64,000 nucleotides of DNA from Paraspadella gotoi (GCA_051294375.1 CM119263.1:24780688-24844687); one strand, 5' to 3'. Shown: positions 32,386-44,756, numbered from the stretch's first letter. A program made the numbers and translations. Notes: generated from the letters alone by a model not told the origin.

Positions 32386-33029
32386 ACGCCACTCCGAGTC
32401 CGATAAAAGGAGATCTAATGCCATTGCCTCGACCTACTCATGCCCCGCGACGCGTAGCTGACAAAGGCAACAAAGAAACCAATAATGTGTTCTCGTGTGG
32501 TGACAAGCAATGCATGGCTAACAAAAGGAACAAAGATGACATGGACAATGCTTTCTCCGATGACGACGACAACATTTTTAAAGACGAAAAACTCATTGCC
32601 GGCCTCGAGGATCGCAGACCTAAATATGTCTACAAAAAGAAAACCACCACACCAACAGGTCACAAAAATATCAAAAAAACTATAACCCAAGGAAACTTTA
32701 ACTTCAACAATGACAATTTTCCCAGTCAGTCCAAGCAATCGTGCTTGGACTTTTATTGGGGTAAGGAAAAACCAAATTGTGGTCGTAGAGACATCGAGAA
32801 TAAAAATAAAACTGTTCTTAGCAATGCGAGTAGCTCGCTCACATGGAAAAATGCACAATCTCAAGTTCGCACGCCTTCGCCAACTCCAAAAACATTCCAC
32901 GACGCCTCGGTCCAAACAGACGGCGATATACCAAAAAAAAAACCAAAATGGTCACCGTTACTACTACAGAAGTCACTTATTCCGAATTTTAATAACATTG
33001 CGCCCGAGTCCCACTCTGAGTCTTCTTGA
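32382..33029 (+). CDS. 215-aa accessory protein with PIP-like and LC8-like motifs, element 2
   Basis: Intact frame, homologous to 815-1458. It starts MNATPSPIKGDL; conserved blocks are FSDDDDNIFKDEKLIAGLED (about residues 65-84), NFPSQSKQSCLDFYWGK (about 111-127), and HDASVQTDGD (about 176-185) followed by a Lys/Pro-rich stretch. QSCLDFYW fits the PIP-box pattern, and SVQTD resembles dynein light-chain LC8 ligands; both are short-motif inferences. The protein is otherwise disordered-looking (Asp, Lys, Thr, Asn). It directly precedes the polymerase leader exons. Confidence 0.65.
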   Translation: MNATPSPIKGDLMPLPRPTHAPRRVADKGNKETNNVFSCGDKQCMANKRNKDDMDNAFSDDDDNIFKDEKLIAGLEDRRPKYVYKKKTTTPTGHKNIKKTITQGNFNFNNDNFPSQSKQSCLDFYWGKEKPNCGRRDIENKNKTVLSNASSSLTWKNAQSQVRTPSPTPKTFHDASVQTDGDIPKKKPKWSPLLLQKSLIPNFNNIAPESHSESS

Positions 33030-33039
33030 CTATAAAACT

Positions 33040-33118
33040 CTCTATCTCTCTCTCTCTATCTCTCTCTTTCTCTCTCTCTCTCTCCCTCCCCTCCCTCTCT
33101 CTCTCTCTCTCTCTTCGT
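33040..33118. repeat. (CT)n microsatellite
   Basis: Imperfect CTCTCT tract just downstream of the accessory gene. Similar tracts in the window lie at about 710-740, 1540-1617, 35530-35650, 35870-35930, 36085-36200, 36545-36640, 51270-51305 and 58130-58240. Confidence 0.9.
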
Positions 33119-33265
33119 CGTCGTCGTTTTTTAATCTAATTTTAATCATACGTGTACATTTTCTGTATTTTTGAATATATGATGGCGTTTCAATACCAAA
33201 GTATCTTTTAATGCATTTATTAGAGATTTTTTGTATACTAATTGTAGTTTTTTTTCCAATTTCAG

Positions 33266-33827
33266 ATGATATTTCACATTTTCCTTCGAGTTGACGATTG
33301 TCCGAGTCATTTTACCCATCATTAGAAACGGTGTTTCCCATCCAACAAAGACGAAAAGAAAGGTTTGTTTTATTTTTCTATGTATGTTTATTTCTCTAAA
33401 ATTATGTTTTAAAAATTATTTATCCTCGTATCAGTTATCGTCCACAACAACATGTCTGGTAGGCGCCGATAGTTCACAAAAGACAACAGTGCGATTCTCT
33501 ATCCTGGCGACATTAGATCTCCTTCGTTGCTGCTTACCATATTATTGAAAACCGGTAGGTTACTTTTAGTTTAATTATCGAAAAGAAATGAAAATATAAT
33601 TTTATTTGCCTTTTTTAACAGGACTTCAGGGTAAAGCGTCGCGACAGGGAGAAGAGAGGGAGAGAAAGAGAGAGAGGCGTGGGCGTTTTTAGTCGAGCAA
33701 CGAGTAAGTAATTCAAATTCGCTGCTTATATTTTTCTTGGCGTTGTAATTCGAAAGCAAACTTTAAGAAAACATTTTTTTTTCTATTGCAGTAACATCGA
33801 CTCTTCGTCACGGCTTTTCTTGCCAAC
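33266..33827 (+). promoter_or_regulatory. probable spliced 5' leader exons of polymerase, element 2
   Basis: Putative exons 33266-33362 (TTTCAG before, GTTTGT after), 33435-33554 (GTATCAG before, GTAGGT after) and from about 33622 (TTAACAG before), reaching the polymerase ATG at 33828 after another possible intron ending TATTGCAG near 33791. Layout matches element 1 (1753-2198). Confidence 0.4.
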
Positions 33828-35610
33828 ATGAACGCCGTGCACACCGCTATTCAAATGGACGCCGTCGCGACAGACCAACTGCTGAAAGCCGACTATTCGG
33901 CGGAATGCGTTCAAATCGTTGATCATTATTGGCCAGAAATTAAATGCGATTATAGTATCTTGCCCAATGTGTTATGTGGGATGTTTGTGTACAGATTAGC
34001 CAAAAATAGACCAAATCCAAATGAAAAAAAATTCGGCGTCTGACCGCTTAGCAAATCATCCCGCCTTGTTACAGTACATCGACAGTATATTGACAAATTC
34101 TTTTCATGGACAAAGTTATTTTTTTAATTTTAATTTTTCGGCCATCATATTCACAGAGAGTAACAGTAGTTTCTCGTACAGCTCACGCAATAATTTAACC
34201 TGCTTAGACAACGCAAAATTGGTACACAACAAAAAGACGAGGGCGCAGTTAATGGTCGCTTTGCGGGACTTTAGTCTACAAACTTACGAAAATTATAGCA
34301 CCCAAATAATTAAAGAAAAATATATACAAAGCAAAATTGTTTATCTGTCACTCTATGGTTATATAACTAGGGTTCCTCATGTTTTGTTCGGTTGTGATTT
34401 AAAATTGAACCCCACTGGTTTCAAGCTACCCTCGGGCACCGTTAAAGTCGACAACAATACTGACCAGAATGGCTATTCTAGAAACATGTGTGTATTTCAG
34501 TCTTTTTCTATTTTTCTTCAAATAAAAAAGGTACGGAGTAAGACCGTAATCGAACCCCTGTCGAATGCAAAGAAAAAAATTAGTAATTTGGCAGCTCTTA
34601 AGCTTAAAAAATATTTCAAGCATTTTGTTCAGAACAATTACGCGTCTTCATTCGGCGATATTTTCCCAAAGTCCACTTCTTGTCTCGGAGTTTCGCCAGA
34701 AGTATGGGATATGTTAGAAGAGGCATTTCATGTAGCTATCGATATCTACGTGAAAGAATTCCCAATCGTCATCGAAAGGAAAAGAAACTCTTTAAAGATT
34801 TCGAATAAATTTAATGCTAACAGATATTATCTAATTAGGAAGTCCAAATCTAATGGTCACCGCGTCAACCTCTTGCAAATTGACTGCGAGTCAACTCAAA
34901 TTAAACATGTAATTCCCATTCGGAATTTACATCTCTTTGGCCGAAAACACTTTTGTCCGTTGTGCAATCAAAAGTACAACGAATCGAGGCGATTAGTTAA
35001 CCATAAATGTTACCAGGATAATTCAGCCAACAATTTTGTCGGTGAGCGACTGGTTCAATTCCAGTCGTCAGCAGACTCTCTAATTAAACAAGTTTGAGCA
35101 AAACAATGTCGGATCTGCCTACGATAATTAATTAATTAATTGATTAATTAATTAATTAATAGATTAATTAATTAATTAATAGATTAATTAATAGATTAAT
35201 TATAATTTATATTCAGCTTGTCATCATCGATGTCCTTAAAATTGAGTCAGGACAGTTTATTAAAATGTTTTGTTTCATTTTATCAAAACAAACAAATATC
35301 CTCTATTATCGAGCCAGGCGGGCAAGCCCGTCCTGTCTAGATTTTTTTTCGGTTTTAGCTTTCGGTCTCGCTTTTTTGCAATCATGGCTTCTGAAAGTGT
35401 GATATCATAGGGAGTTGAATTTTCATATATGGCTTCTAATCAATCAAGATCTTTAAAATTCTCATGTTTCATGTCAATATTGGTATTTGTTTATGTTTTA
35501 TTTACAAAACAAAAACGTTTTTAATTATATGTCGCTCTCTCTCTCTCTCTTTTTCTCCGTCACTGCTTCTTCTAAAAACGAGTTCCGGCTCTGCAGCGTC
35601 TGTCCAGCTT

Positions 35611-35650
<40 letters not shown>

Positions 35651-35699
35651 CAAAAAAATTTTTTAGATATAATGTGGGTTCACTAATGTAAAAAACGAT

Positions 35700-35758
35700 G
35701 CCACGAACAGGGCGCGAACCCGGGTCCTTTGGGTAGAGAATAGCTCACGCTACGTGCG
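35700..35758 (-). other. tRNA-like module inside the inserted repeat
   Basis: Minus-strand counterpart of 14834-14894: ends pair through CGTGGC at the 3' side, B-box-like GGGTTCGCGCCC, D-arm-like TAGC...GCTA, and TTTTTT a few bases downstream. Shorter than a real tRNA. Confidence 0.4.
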
Positions 35759-37620
35759 GCGCCATAAGTACTGCTGATTTCTTTAACGAGTAAAGGGGCT
35801 GTAGAGCTTCTCTCTCTCTCTTTTAATTATTATATATCGCTCTTCTCTTTCTCTTTTTCTCTGCAGCGGCTGTCTCTCTCTCTCTCTCTTTTTCTCTCTC
35901 TCTCTCTGTCTCTCTGTCTCTCTGTGTGTCTGTCCCTATCTGTCCGATCTTTGCGTGAATCGTTTGTTTTTTGAAAAATTCTGATTATTTTTTTCCTTCT
36001 AAAAACTTTTTATTATTGCCATTTATTCCGCGCTTTTTTTCCAATACAAAAATCCCATATTTTCATCGAGATTTTCGTGGATTTATTCTCTTTCTTTCTC
36101 TCTTCTCCTTCTCTCTCTCTCTTTCTCTCTCTCTTCTCTTCTTTCTTTTCTCTTCTCTCTCTTCTCTTCTCTCTCTCTCTCTCTCTCTCTTTCACTCATA
36201 CACGCATTTGTTTGTTTTATTGACTATCATCGAATCAATGAATGACAATCATCGCATCAATGCAATGACAATCATCGCATCACTGAATGAACTATCATCA
36301 CAGCAGTGAATGACTAATCATCGCATCAATAATTGATTATCATCGAATCAATAATCAATTCCTATTACAATCCAATAAAATTACTATTACATCAATCAAT
36401 TACTATTACCTCAATCAATTACTAGTACATCAACAATTCGTTATCGCATGATTCATTCGTTTTTTTCCGGTTTTTTTCATTAATTTCTATGATAGTGGGG
36501 CTCTGGCTCGATCTGAGTCTTTTAAGATTTTTTTATTTTATGTCTCCTTCTCTCTCTCTCTCTCTCACTCATCTCTCTTTCTCTCTCACTCTCTCTCTCT
36601 CTCTCACTCTCTCTTTCTCTCTCTCTCTCTCTCTTTTTAGCAATAGCGACGATCCTTATGCTTTTAAGATTTTTTAACTTGCATCATTTTTTCAACTGCA
36701 TAATTTTTTCAACTTGCATTCGTCAAAACTTTATATCTAGATTCTTCACTCACTTTCTACGGCTCACAAAATTTCATCTCAATCTATCATGCGTTAAAAT
36801 AAATAAAAAGATTCAAGTAAATGTGACTCATATTTTTTTCATTTAAACTCATTTCCACTGGTACGTTTCCACTGAAACTTTATATCAAGCTTCGTCATAC
36901 GTTTTTCCTACCCACACACAAAATTTCAACTCAATCTATCCATCAATTATGATTAATTGGAGTATTTATTGGTTAAAATAAGTAAAAAGATTTTAGTAAA
37001 TTCGACTTATGTTTTTTCCATTTAAACTAATTTCCACCTCCACGATTCATCGAAATTTTATATCCAGCTTTATCACACACTTTCCTACCACACACACAAA
37101 ATTTAATTCCAATCCAACCAGCCAATCACGAGTTATTGGAGCTTTTTGCTAAGATGGACGGATGGACGGATTGATTGACTAATTAATTAATTATTGATTA
37201 ATTTATTTACTAATTGATTATATTAACTGATTAATTATTTGATTTATAATACATCCTGCAGATACATTTAATATAAAAGGAAAAAGAAGCATAATCAATT
37301 AGTAAAACAGGTTTTTTGTTTTTTTTCCATTTAAACTCATTTCCACTCAAACTATTCCATCGAAACTTGATTTCCTGTTCAATCACACACTTTCCTACCA
37401 CATACAAAATTCCAGGTCAATCAGCCCATCCACTCATGAGCAATTGGTGTTCAAATAGTGAATATATTTTTTTATGTTTTTTCGCATTTAAACTCATTTC
37501 CACTCGGACGATCCATCGAAACTTAATATCCAGCTCAATCACACACTTACCTATCCACACACAAAATTTCATTTAAATCCATCCATCCAATCACGAGTAA
37601 TTGGTGTTTTTTTGCTAAGG

Positions 37621-37672
37621 TGGGACGGACGGACGGACGGACGGACGGACGGACGGACGGACAGACGGAGGA
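37621..37672. repeat. (GGAC)n microsatellite
   Basis: About twelve GGAC units ending in AGACGGAGGACGG. It marks the end of the last tandem monomer of the repeat, as at 16848-16890 and 24690-24720. Confidence 0.9.
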
Positions 37673-39755
37673 CGGACATCATTTTTTTTTGCATAATTTA
37701 TCATAATTCGATGTCTGACATGATATAAGTGTGTGCCCGACAATATTGAGGGGGCGGAGAACCGACGGACCGAAAAAGTGAGTTATAAAAAAGTGAGTAT
37801 AGAGTCGGGATCTGCCTGATAAGCAGATCCACTAAAAAACTTTATCCTGATTTTTTACCAGATTTGTCGGCAGTCGAAACGCCACCTTTTTTAATGTTAT
37901 TTTTGAAGTCGGTCTGCGATTCGGAAACTCGATACAGTTTAATATTTAATTCTGCCTCATTGGGCAAATTTTCAGAAACGAGGACATTCAATGATGTAAA
38001 TGTAGCGGCTGTTTACTATTGTGGCTTTTTGAAAAAATTATGTTGCTTTTTTAAAGAAAGAAAAAAAGAATATTTTAAAAATATTCTGCTCCAGCTTGAG
38101 AAAGACAGGAACCAAGCGGAAGAGTCGGGCAACGTGAATTTGACAAACGCCCACCGCAAACCAGCGGCTCTCATTAATCATCTCAGTTACCAAATTAATG
38201 ATTTTATTTCCAAAACTATATGTTACGTTATTGGTAAGGATGATAATTCAATCACGACTGGTACATTTTTAAGTTCAGTTCTTTATCTCTTACAACTAAC
38301 CAATAAAAAAAACGTAAATTACAATTTTTATAAAGGAAAAATTCACAAAGTCTGGGTAACTCATGGCTGCGTTCATTTCGTCGATTTGAGCCTCACAGAC
38401 GACGCCTTTGCCTATTCCAAACTGAAGCTGGAAGCAGCGCCACCACCGTCGTCTACATCGTCACTGATGCCTTGTATCGATTGGAATGAAGACAAGGCTG
38501 TCTATCGCCAATATCAAAAATTGATGGAAAGTCTGGCTTACATAACAGGAAAAAACTTGCTCGGGTATCTTGGGGAGACTGTTTCCAGTGTCGCCACACA
38601 TTACTTCACCAGCTTTTTAAAAAGAAGCACCATCGCCTCTTTTATAAGCCCACCCAGCGAACTTGCGAGACTCATATTTCTTGAGAGTAGATATGGTTAT
38701 CTCATGGCCCAAACTGAAAACAATATTATCCACAAAGATGCAAAATTTAAATCTGTGGTTGAAATGGACGCCACCAAATACTACTGCAACTTGCTCAAAA
38801 AAAGTTCAGTTTTCGTTGGATATCCATTAACTTTCCAGTTATGCAATGATAGTTATGAATTGGTAAATCGTCGATTGTCAAAGAATTCTTTCGCGAATAT
38901 ACTTTTAACGACACTGTCGGTGTACCTAAGGTTGGATATTTCGCACCAAGCCCAATCATTTGAGCTCTGTATGCCTAATCGTAGAATTCGCATTGATGGC
39001 TTCGTAGATAATGCTTTGTTATGCGAACCCGATCAAATTCTACAGATTCAGGGCTGCTATTGGCTCTTGCTCGCAACCCATCCACTACTTACCCGAAAAC
39101 CCCAGCACCACCACCACCCAACAGCCAGTTTCCGGGGATCCTTTTCGACCCCAAGTTTGGAGAGCAAATTGCAAAATGTCAGAAATTGAAACCACGATTC
39201 ACCCTACAAAAAAAATTACCCACAAGGAGGTTCGAGCGGAAACTCAGAGAATAGAAGAGTATATATTAGACGCAATTAGCGGACAAAACAAACTGCACAC
39301 CGATTTGTGAATGTGAGGTAGCAAAGCTGTGGGACGAACCACTGGCAAACGCGGTTAAGTTTTTTAGACTTCCAATTAAGTGCGACGACCCATCCATCTA
39401 TACCAAAATTTCTTCAGGCGAAGCCTTTAAATGTACCTCCGAGGCCCAATTTCCATCGCTAAAATGAAAAATAAATGTTAATAATCTTATCTCGTGCATC
39501 AAGGACCGCGTGATCCAGGGTTACGTAATAGCTTCGCCGAGCTGGGAGAGAAGTCTCAAAAGGTTTTGGGTGAGTTTAGGCCATTTTCCCAAATTGTCAA
39601 TGGTCGACTGACAAATAGCTTTAATTTGGTTAAACAATTAGTCACCACTACCTTTCTGGATTTTTTTATCAGGAAAAAAGAAGACGGGACTTTTCCCGAC
39701 TTTGAAATAACGGCCGTCCATAAAATTTTCTGTTATCAGACAGCCGACGAACAAC

Positions 39756-39780
39756 NNNNNNNNNNNNNNNNNNNNNNNNN
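39756..39780. other. assembly gap, 25 N
   Basis: Exactly 25 N. Left flank ends at the polymerase position equivalent to element 1 base 5428; right flank starts the inverted capsid module. Confidence 1.
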
Positions 39781-40088
39781 TAAATTTTTTTGTCGCTTTC
39801 TTTTTTTTTCTTTGTTTGTAATTAGCTTATACGATTAAATGTATTACTTATTATACATTTCTTTGGAATTTTTTTTTATTCACAAAAAAAAAATTTTGTC
39901 GCTTTCTTTTTTTTCCTTGTTTGTAATTAGCTTAAACGATTATTATATATTTCGTTGGAATTTTTTTTATTTCACCAAAAAATTGCTTGGCGTTTTAGTT
40001 GTTGTCCGATAGAATTATATATATATATATGTACAAGTAAAAGATTTTAATATTTTTTTTTCATTTTTTTCTTCAGATTATCTCTGGT

Positions 40089-41974
40089 ATGATGGCCAAT
40101 CAATTTCCGACGATGGACAACGCCACGGTGCAACTTCTGGATCGTCTGGAGGTCAAGTTGGACCGAATTCTAAACAGCTTGAATGGCTTCAACGATGGCC
40201 ACTTCTCGCGCGGCGGTTCATCATCCCATGGACCGCCTTTCAACGTGAACCAAGGTCCACGACCGACTTTTTCTGGTTTGCCAATGCAAATCCACCCACA
40301 ATTGGCAAACACGAGTCAACCAATGGAACACGTCGATGTGCAATGGCCATCGTTGGCTTCGCTGTGGCGGCCGCATGTCATCGCCACTCAGCAAAACGTT
40401 TTGCAGCAGCAACAACAACAACAGCAGCAGCAGCCACAACAGCAGCAGCAGCATCAACATCAGCAGCAGCAGCCACATCAGCAGCCACAACAGCAGCAGC
40501 AGTATCAGCAGCCACAACAACAGCAGCAGTACCAACAGCAGCAGTACCAGCAGCAGCAGCAGACCAGCAGCAGCAGCAGCAGTACCAGCAGTACCAGCAA
40601 CAGCAGCAGTACCAACAGCAGCAACAGCAAGCGTCTTCTCGTTTGCCCATTTTGGCTCCACAATGGCAAGCCCAACAGCCCGGAGTCCAACATCAATACG
40701 ACACTCTCCCACTCGAACTTGCCATCTATCCATGCCACTCGGTCAATGTCCGAGCTTGGCATGGATATCTCGGTGGCCACCGACGACAATGGAACACTCC
40801 AAGTTGTCGCACCGAGATTTGTCGAAGTCGCGTCGACCGACACATTGGGGGATTTGAGTCAGGAAGAGGCGGCTCAAATCTTAACCGAGATCCAGGAGAC
40901 GCTGCCACAACTACCCGTGGCAGTTTTGGAGGTCCCCCTGTCCGTGGGTGATCAGGTTTCCGTTAGGGAAACGACTGTGTCGGGCTCGGTGGGCTACCCA
41001 GAGTCGACAAATGAATCTGGGTTGGAGGAGCTGATGACGGAGTCGGAGATGATGGCGGAAGAGGAGGCGGAGATGACAAGGATGGAGGCGGAGATTGCAG
41101 AGGTGGAGCGGCGGAGATGGCAGAGGAGGCGGCAGAGATGGCAGAGTTGGAGGCGGCAGAGATGGCAGAGTTGGAGGCGGCGGAGATGGCAGAGGAGGCG
41201 GCAGAGGAGGCGACAGACATGTCAGGGCTGGAGGCAGGAGGTGAGATGGGAGATGGGATGGGCGCGGAGTTGGCAGAGGCAGAGGCGCAGATGCCGGGTG
41301 TAGAAGCGGAGGTGGAGACGATGGGTGCAGAGGCGGAGACGGTGGGTGCAGAGGCGGAGGCGGAGATGGTAGGGGCGAACACGGCGACGATGGCCATCCA
41401 GTCCCAGTCGCTTCGATGGGAAGAACAGAATTGGAGGAGGAGATGGGTCCTTTGGTGGTTGACGAGCTTCGCCGCTTGGTCGAGTTGGGGCACGAAGAGA
41501 TCGATGGTGGTGAAGGTTCCATGGACACCGATGGGGGTAGTTTGCTCGATGGGACATTCAATGAGGATGAGGACGGCACGAATGAGGATCTCGTGATCTT
41601 GGGAGAAGTAAAGCCGACCATGGGTGCGATATTCCTAATCTGTGTGAGTGAATTGCGGAGGCGGGCGTCGGTGGTGTACGACCGGATAAACTTCATCAAG
41701 GAAAACGTGCGCCGTGGCCCGTACATTCTGCGTTGCTACGGTCTAAAGAAAAGGGTCGACAAGCTGGTAGTAGATGCGCGAAAAGTGCTGTCGTACGTTT
41801 GGCCGTTGTTGTGGCGGATGGAGCGCGGGAGTCACGATGAGAGCGCCTACGACGCGTGTAAGGCGTTCGTCGTCGAGGCTGAAACTCGTTTCCCACTCCA
41901 TAGACAGTCTAGTTGACGCGGAAAAACATAAGGACTGCGAAAATAGGAAGAAGTGCAAATACTTCTTTCCTTAG
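40089..41974 (+). CDS. Gln-rich and acidic-repeat protein, inverted copy (frameshifted)
   Basis: Same gene as 9616-11522. Here the front (ATG 40089) is open through the polyglutamine tract to about 41100, where loss of a G shifts the frame; further shifts near 41408 and 41888. The element 1 copy is open at those sites but shifted near 11285, where this copy is open. Complementary 1-nt errors of this kind point to assembly noise in both copies of one real gene. The Gln tract is shorter than in element 1. Confidence 0.65.
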
Positions 41975-42337
41975 ATACAATTTTTCGTTTGTATTAGAAA
42001 TTTTAAATTTTATTAATTAAATTTTTTTATATCGCAGTTAAGGTTCAATTTCTGGAACATTTTAATTTTTTTTTATACCGCTTGATAGTCGTGCTTCGTT
42101 GTCAGATAGTTTGTTTTCTTTCCTTGTTCTTTTTTTTTCTTTGCAATAAGAATAATACTCATGCAAATCTGTTTATCGTCATCATGGCTGTGAATTTTTT
42201 TTAATTTACTTTTACTTATAATCCATTTACACAGATTTAGTCGATTTGTCGTTGTTATCGCTGTAAAGCATAATTGAAAAATATTATCTTCGTTTTTATT
42301 ATATTAAAGTTTTCTTTTTTCAATTTTCCGTTTTGAA

Positions 42338-42676
42338 ATGGAATCTGTCCGATTGCAAATGTTCGAACTAGCTTTCAAAAAGGAGTTACCTAGTCACGTG
42401 TTGTACGAACTACAAAGTCGTAGGAATGAAATTGAGAAACTTAGAAACGAATTGAATTCTCTTGTCGCAAACCTGAACTACGCCAATAGACGGAAAGAGG
42501 AAGTCGAGTCAGTTCTCGTGGAACTCTATCAAGAGTATCGCGGAGTTATGGACAGTCACGACAGGCACCTGGTGGAATCGTTGAAAAATAAAAGAGAATT
42601 GCGCCTCAGTCGAGAGACCCTACCGATAGGCCCACCATTGCGATCTTCTACGCCATTGTTGTCGACGCAACTGTAA
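42338..42676 (+). CDS. 112-aa coiled-coil protein, inverted copy
   Basis: Identical in translation to 8914-9252: MESVRLQMFELAF start, heptad-rich middle, Ser/Pro/Leu-rich tail. Intact. It is separated from the CCCF gene by 58 nt. Confidence 0.75.
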   Translation: MESVRLQMFELAFKKELPSHVLYELQSRRNEIEKLRNELNSLVANLNYANRRKEEVESVLVELYQEYRGVMDSHDRHLVESLKNKRELRLSRETLPIGPPLRSSTPLLSTQL

Positions 42677-42734
42677 TTCTCGTTTAGTTAAATTTGAAAT
42701 ATTAATTTTATAAACGATTTTGTATTAATTCACC

Positions 42735-43043
42735 ATGACCGAAACTGCGATGTTGGAGAGGTGGGGGGATGGGGTTAGGACGAGTCTCTATTCGGTTGAT
42801 CAACTGGGCTATGAGATGATGGATGAATCGTTGGACCGAAAAGTTAAGCCTGAAATGGAATGGAGAGATCGCGAAATTCGAATGCTGCGGGCAAAAAAAA
42901 AAAAGCTTCAGCTCAAAATCCGTGACATTCAGATCGAGGTTGAATTTTTAGATAACGTTTTTATTTCTAATGTCGAAAAAAATTCCGATAAAATTAAGAA
43001 AAACTTGACAAAACCAAAAACCCGTCACTGTTGCTGTTTTTAA
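42735..43043 (+). CDS. 102-aa charged protein ending in CCCF, inverted copy (intact)
   Basis: Fully open from ATG 42735 (MTETAMLERWGDGV) to TAA. Predicted coiled coil over about residues 42-85, Lys-rich segment KIKKNLTKPK, C-terminus RHCCCF. This copy supports the start at 42735 and shows that the G-run shift in element 1 is a 1-nt difference. For interpretation see 8548-8855. Confidence 0.72.
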   Translation: MTETAMLERWGDGVRTSLYSVDQLGYEMMDESLDRKVKPEMEWRDREIRMLRAKKKKLQLKIRDIQIEVEFLDNVFISNVEKNSDKIKKNLTKPKTRHCCCF

Positions 43044-43116
43044 ATAAATTAATAATAATTAAATTTATATTTTTCTATGTATTAGTTTAATTTCAATAAA
43101 CACAATAACAATAAAA

Positions 43117-44699
43117 ATGGAGACGGTTTCCACGAAGAGTAAACTTGTGGTGTTTGACGATTCCAAGTTGGCGGATGTACAGGCGACAGACGCGACATTC
43201 GAGCGCTTTAGTGAAATAATGGTGCATCCCACTACTCCGATCACCCCGGAAAGCCAGACGATTAGATTCTTAATCCCCGCAAATTTGTCGAATGAGGTAA
43301 TCATTTATCAATTTAAATGCTTTTTACTTTTATCCACCAAATCACGTAAATATATTTTTGTTTGTCGCACAGATGATTCTTCGATTTTGCAAAATTGGGC
43401 TTCGGGTTAGAATCTATCGAGGAGACAACAATTTAATTGATGCAACCGACGAGCTATCAGTAAATCAATATTTTCCAATCAATATGTTTCGCCATGTAAA
43501 AATAAGTCAACAGGGGATGGAAAAGGGGCGATTTTTTCCATTCAATAGACACGAAACCTACATTCGTTTGATGACCCACTATTCAAACGAAGAGAAAGAG
43601 CAACTACTCTCAGGCGTTGGCTACCAACCAGACACGCCTGGTTTGAGCTCCGATGTCAGTCTAAGGGATCCCATAGTGACATGCTTATGTCAAAAATGTG
43701 ACTGTGTAACCAAAAAGCTTGGAACCGGTCGCCAGATTGCCACCACAACAGAAAAGGCAGCGGCTCTTGACAGAACGAGAGAAGAAATACTGCAATTGAA
43801 CAAGGAAAGGGCCAGCATAAACGAAGGGCTTTGGCTTCGAAGCATTGTTTTAAAAAAATGCATAAAAAGGCCGCTTAACTATCTCTTCCGATCGGCATGT
43901 TGTGTAAATTTTTTTCCACTAACTGCATTCTCCCCGTGCGAGACACATTTACCATCGACTTCGAACTGGAGAATCCAAACAAAGTCTTGATATATGATGA
44001 CAAAGGGGGTGACAAAAGCTACAAGATAGTCATAATTAAGATGTTTCTAATCGTAAACCAAGCCAGCATGAGTTCCCAGCTGAGGGATATGTATCTGTCA
44101 AAAATAGAACAAAATTCGATCGTCAGAACGACGCCTTCATTTAAATTTGTCAGCTTTCAGATATTGGCCAACTCTCAGATTTTTAGACTTAACAGTATTT
44201 TTAATTGGTCAAAGCTATCGCGTTTTATATCAATATTTTTTACCAAAGAGAAAGCCGAATTAGGTAACACACAGACAGCACTTTTTAGTTACCAACACCA
44301 TGGCCTGAGGAGTGCTCGTTTGTATGTGAATGGAACCCGCCACCCCTGTGCGAATTGTATGGGTCTCTAAACCTATCGAATCATTCGATGGACATGAAAT
44401 TGTTGTACCAAAATTTCCTTCGTTGTTACGGCGCGAAAGCTCGGTCAATTACTGAAAAAGTTTACGCGAATGATTTCTTTCTTCTAACGTTTAACCTAAG
44501 CCCAGTACTGACGGACGAGTGGGCGACGACGGAGACCGCTCTGGCGCCGTCGTTGAAGACTGCATTCGGTGGTAGTTTAGATTTGGAGCTACGTTTTGAC
44601 GACGCGTTAACGGAAAACTTAATTTTAAATGTTATTTCATATTTTGATCAAGAGATTAAAATCGATGTCAATGGAATTATTGTCGATGAAGACGAGTAG
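43117..44699 (+). CDS. hexon-type major capsid protein, inverted copy (two 1-nt shifts)
   Basis: Exon 1 43117-43296, intron 43297-43372 (GTAATC...CACAG), exon 2 from 43373 to the stop at 44699. Relative to the open element 1 copy it has one base fewer in a C-run near 43888 and one fewer in a C-run near 44344, each shifting the frame. Otherwise sequence-identical as far as I can see. Homopolymer errors are the simplest explanation; as assembled the gene is broken. Confidence 0.75.
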
Positions 44700-44756
44700 A
44701 TTTTACTGACAATCGATGATATGTTTTTCTTTATATCTTAAGTAGATTTATTAAAA

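Larger units (their letters stand above)
35095..37832 (+). mobile_element. 2.7-kb non-autonomous repeat inserted in polymerase gene
   Basis: The polymerase sequence is uninterrupted in element 1 at 3452-3460, but here breaks after CTAATTAAA and resumes with TAAAAAACTTTATCC, so TAAA may be a 4-base target duplication. The left end reads CAAGTTTGAGCAAAACAATG; the right end is a hairpin GGATCTGC-CTGATAA-GCAGATCC followed by ACTAAA. The interior holds AATTAATT tract, tRNA-like module, (CT)n, TCATCGCATCA repeats, tandem monomers and (GGAC)n. No transposase frame. The 3' hairpin followed by CTAA recalls Helitron ends, but the 5' end does not clearly start with TC; a MITE or SINE-like composite is equally possible. 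Confidence 0.75.
33828..39755 (+). pseudogene. polB: Polinton-type family B DNA polymerase, element 2 (interrupted by a repeat)
   Basis: N-terminal part 33828-35094 (frame change in an A8 run near 34024-34032), then a 2.7-kb insertion, then 37831-39755 with frame breaks around 39060-39310 and 39470-39545, ending at a 25-N gap before motifs B and C. It shows NMCVFQ (near 34486), HVIPIRNL, CPLCNQKYNE..HKC finger (about 34954-35013), the GCYW signature near 39055 (the expected WHxC is lost by a shift there) and a WECE-like CECEV near 39310. It differs from element 1 by many substitutions, a large share at third positions, while amino acids are conserved. It would replicate the element if intact; as assembled it is dead. 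Confidence 0.82.
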
